DNA from: Roseicyclus sp041163945 | Lineage (GTDB): Bacteria; Pseudomonadota; Alphaproteobacteria; Rhodobacterales; Rhodobacteraceae | NCBI GenBank assembly: GCA_041163945.1 | Contig: JBEAQJ010000017.1 | Span: forward strand, 1-5,721 | DNA length: 5,721 nt | Reading direction: 5' to 3' | Part shown: one piece after another, positions 4,651 through 5,721 of the stretch | Position numbering within the stretch: the first letter of the stretch is position 1 | Layout: the number at the start of each line of letters is the position of its first letter | Notes under the pieces: model-generated | The model's database searches: none | Seen by the model: only the letters and a program-made list of their open reading frames with translations | Told to the model about the DNA's origin: nothing | Translations under genes and position numbers: made by a program

Positions 4651-5721
4651 TCGTAGGGTCGGCAGCTCGCGCAGGATGCCGATTCCGCGCGCGATATCCT
4701 CGGGCGTGGCGCAACCAAAGCCAAAGACGAGACCGGGTTGCGAAAGCGGTGAAAGACAGTAGCGCCCCAGCGGCGCCAGCGTCACCCCCTTCTGCGCGGC
4801 CTGGGCAACCACCTCCGCCTCGTCCACGCGCGCGTCCAGAAATGCGGGCGTGTGAAACCCGCTGGTCGTCTCTTGCAGCCGGATGCTTTCCGGCAGGCTT
4901 CGCGCGGCCTCCAGCAAGGCCTCGTAACGCGCCTTGTATAGCTGCCGCATCAGCCGGATATGGGTGGCGAAGTGCCCCTCGTCCATGAACTCGGCCACGA
5001 TGGCCTGCATCGCGGTCGAGGGCCCGCTGGCCCAGGTGTCGAACATGCCATCAAAGGCCGCGACCATGCGCTCGGGCACCAGCACGAACCCCAGTCGCAA
5101 CGACGGAAACAACGATTTGGAAAACGTACCGACATAGAGCACCCGGCCATTGGCGTCGACACTGTGCAGCGCCGGGCGCGGCGCGTTACCGAAATAGAAC
5201 TCGCCGTCGTAGTCGTCTTCGATGATCAGCGCCTGCGCCTGTTCGGCCGCCTGCAACAGCTCCAGCCGTCGGGGCAGCGACATGACATGGCCCAGCGGCT
5301 GCTGGTGCGAAGGCGTGACAAAGGCCAGCCGGAAATGCGGCGCCTTGGCCAACCCTTCGGACACGACCATACCCTGCGCATCCACATCCACCGGCACCAG
5401 CTCGGCGCCCTCGGACAACAGCGCATTGCGCGCGCCCGAGGCGCCGGGGTTCTCCATCCAGACCCGGTCGCCCGGGTTCAAGAGCAGCCGTCCGATCAGC
5501 GAGAACGCATGTTGCGCGCCCGAGGTGATGAACACCTGCTCGGGGTCGCACCGGATCCCCTTGAGCGCGCGCAGATGGGTGGCAATCGCCTGGCGTAGGG
5601 CAATCAACCCCTTTGGCTGGCCATAGCCCATGACATCGCCGCGCCCGCCCCGCAGGTGCCTTGCCGACAGCCGGGCCCATTGCGCCATGGGGAAAGCATC
5701 GAGCGCAGGCAGGGCGGTGAC
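4648..5721 (-). CDS. MocR-family (GntR/PLP aminotransferase-like) transcriptional regulator, N-terminus outside window
   Basis: The frame is open from the right edge to TAA at 4648-4650 and gives 357 residues, about the last three quarters of a MocR protein (usually 450-500). The visible part starts VTALPALDAFPMAQWARL, the entry to the fold-type I aminotransferase-like domain (consensus DxxLFPxxxWxR). It continues with GYGQPKGLIALRQAIA, the SGAQHA segment, EDDYDGEF with the Asp that contacts the PLP pyridine nitrogen, and GTFSKSLFPSLRLGF, in which the Lys codon at 5116-5118 encodes the expected PLP Schiff-base lysine. Family members (GabR, PdxR, TauR, EnuR) carry an N-terminal GntR winged helix and sense PLP or PLP-amino compound adducts; here that part is beyond the edge. 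A stand-alone PLP aminotransferase is the alternative, less likely because the DDYDGEF and SKSLFPSLRLG pattern is typical of MocR. It is upstream of and co-oriented with the oxidase, 113 nt away, and is the likely local regulator. Confidence 0.88.
   Translation of the reverse strand, partial: VTALPALDAFPMAQWARLSARHLRGGRGDVMGYGQPKGLIALRQAIATHLRALKGIRCDPEQVFITSGAQHAFSLIGRLLLNPGDRVWMENPGASGARNALLSEGAELVPVDVDAQGMVVSEGLAKAPHFRLAFVTPSHQQPLGHVMSLPRRLELLQAAEQAQALIIEDDYDGEFYFGNAPRPALHSVDANGRVLYVGTFSKSLFPSLRLGFVLVPERMVAAFDGMFDTWASGPSTAMQAIVAEFMDEGHFATHIRLMRQLYKARYEALLEAARSLPESIRLQETTSGFHTPAFLDARVDEAEVVAQAAQKGVTLAPLGRYCLSPLSQPGLVFGFGCATPEDIARGIGILRELPTLR

Noticed and set aside
4960..5598. Plus-strand frame of 212 codons opposite the MocR gene
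   Set aside because: It is a mirror frame of a clear PLP-domain gene; its composition is Arg/Gln/His-rich.
1..5721. Mobile element, CRISPR array, tRNA or rRNA
   Set aside because: No transposase or integrase frame, no spaced repeat array, and no cloverleaf or rRNA-like sequence was seen on either strand.

Overview
All five genes I can support lie on the minus strand, so the window reads from right to left. The high GC content with GC-rich third positions, one AT-rich spacer, and the protein types suggest an alphaproteobacterium, probably of the Rhodobacteraceae (Roseobacter/Ruegeria-like). That placement is an impression from composition and protein flavour, not a computed assignment.

Layout in transcription order: (1) the C-terminal part of a MocR/GntR-type regulator with a PLP aminotransferase-like domain (4648-5721; its DNA-binding N-terminus lies beyond the right edge); (2) a 113-nt spacer with an AT-rich, repeat-bearing stretch and a small palindrome; (3) a DAO-family FAD oxidoreductase of the PuuB/OrdL type (3215-4534); (4) a 196-nt spacer holding a strong leader hairpin and a likely promoter region; (5) a periplasmic polyamine-type substrate-binding protein (1978-3018); (6) a 76-nt spacer with a GC-rich hairpin followed by a T-rich stretch; (7) a PotA-like ABC ATPase starting at TTG (813-1901); (8) one nucleotide later, a PotB-like permease (1-811) that runs off the left edge. 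A second permease (PotC-like) is expected just beyond the left edge.

Together the genes look like an amine uptake-and-oxidation module. The ABC transporter imports a small cationic or amino compound, the flavoprotein oxidises an amine, and the MocR protein, whose PLP lysine is present, probably senses an amino compound or PLP adduct and controls the cluster. The exact substrate cannot be read from the sequence; a polyamine or gamma-glutamyl-polyamine is the family-based guess. The gene families are ordinary. The less expected signals are in the non-coding DNA: the 43-nt hairpin in the leader of the binding-protein gene, a small hairpin over its ribosome binding site, the intercistronic hairpin that could set component stoichiometry, and the CCAAT/ATTGG repeats ahead of the oxidase. 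I found no mobile element, CRISPR array, tRNA or rRNA.
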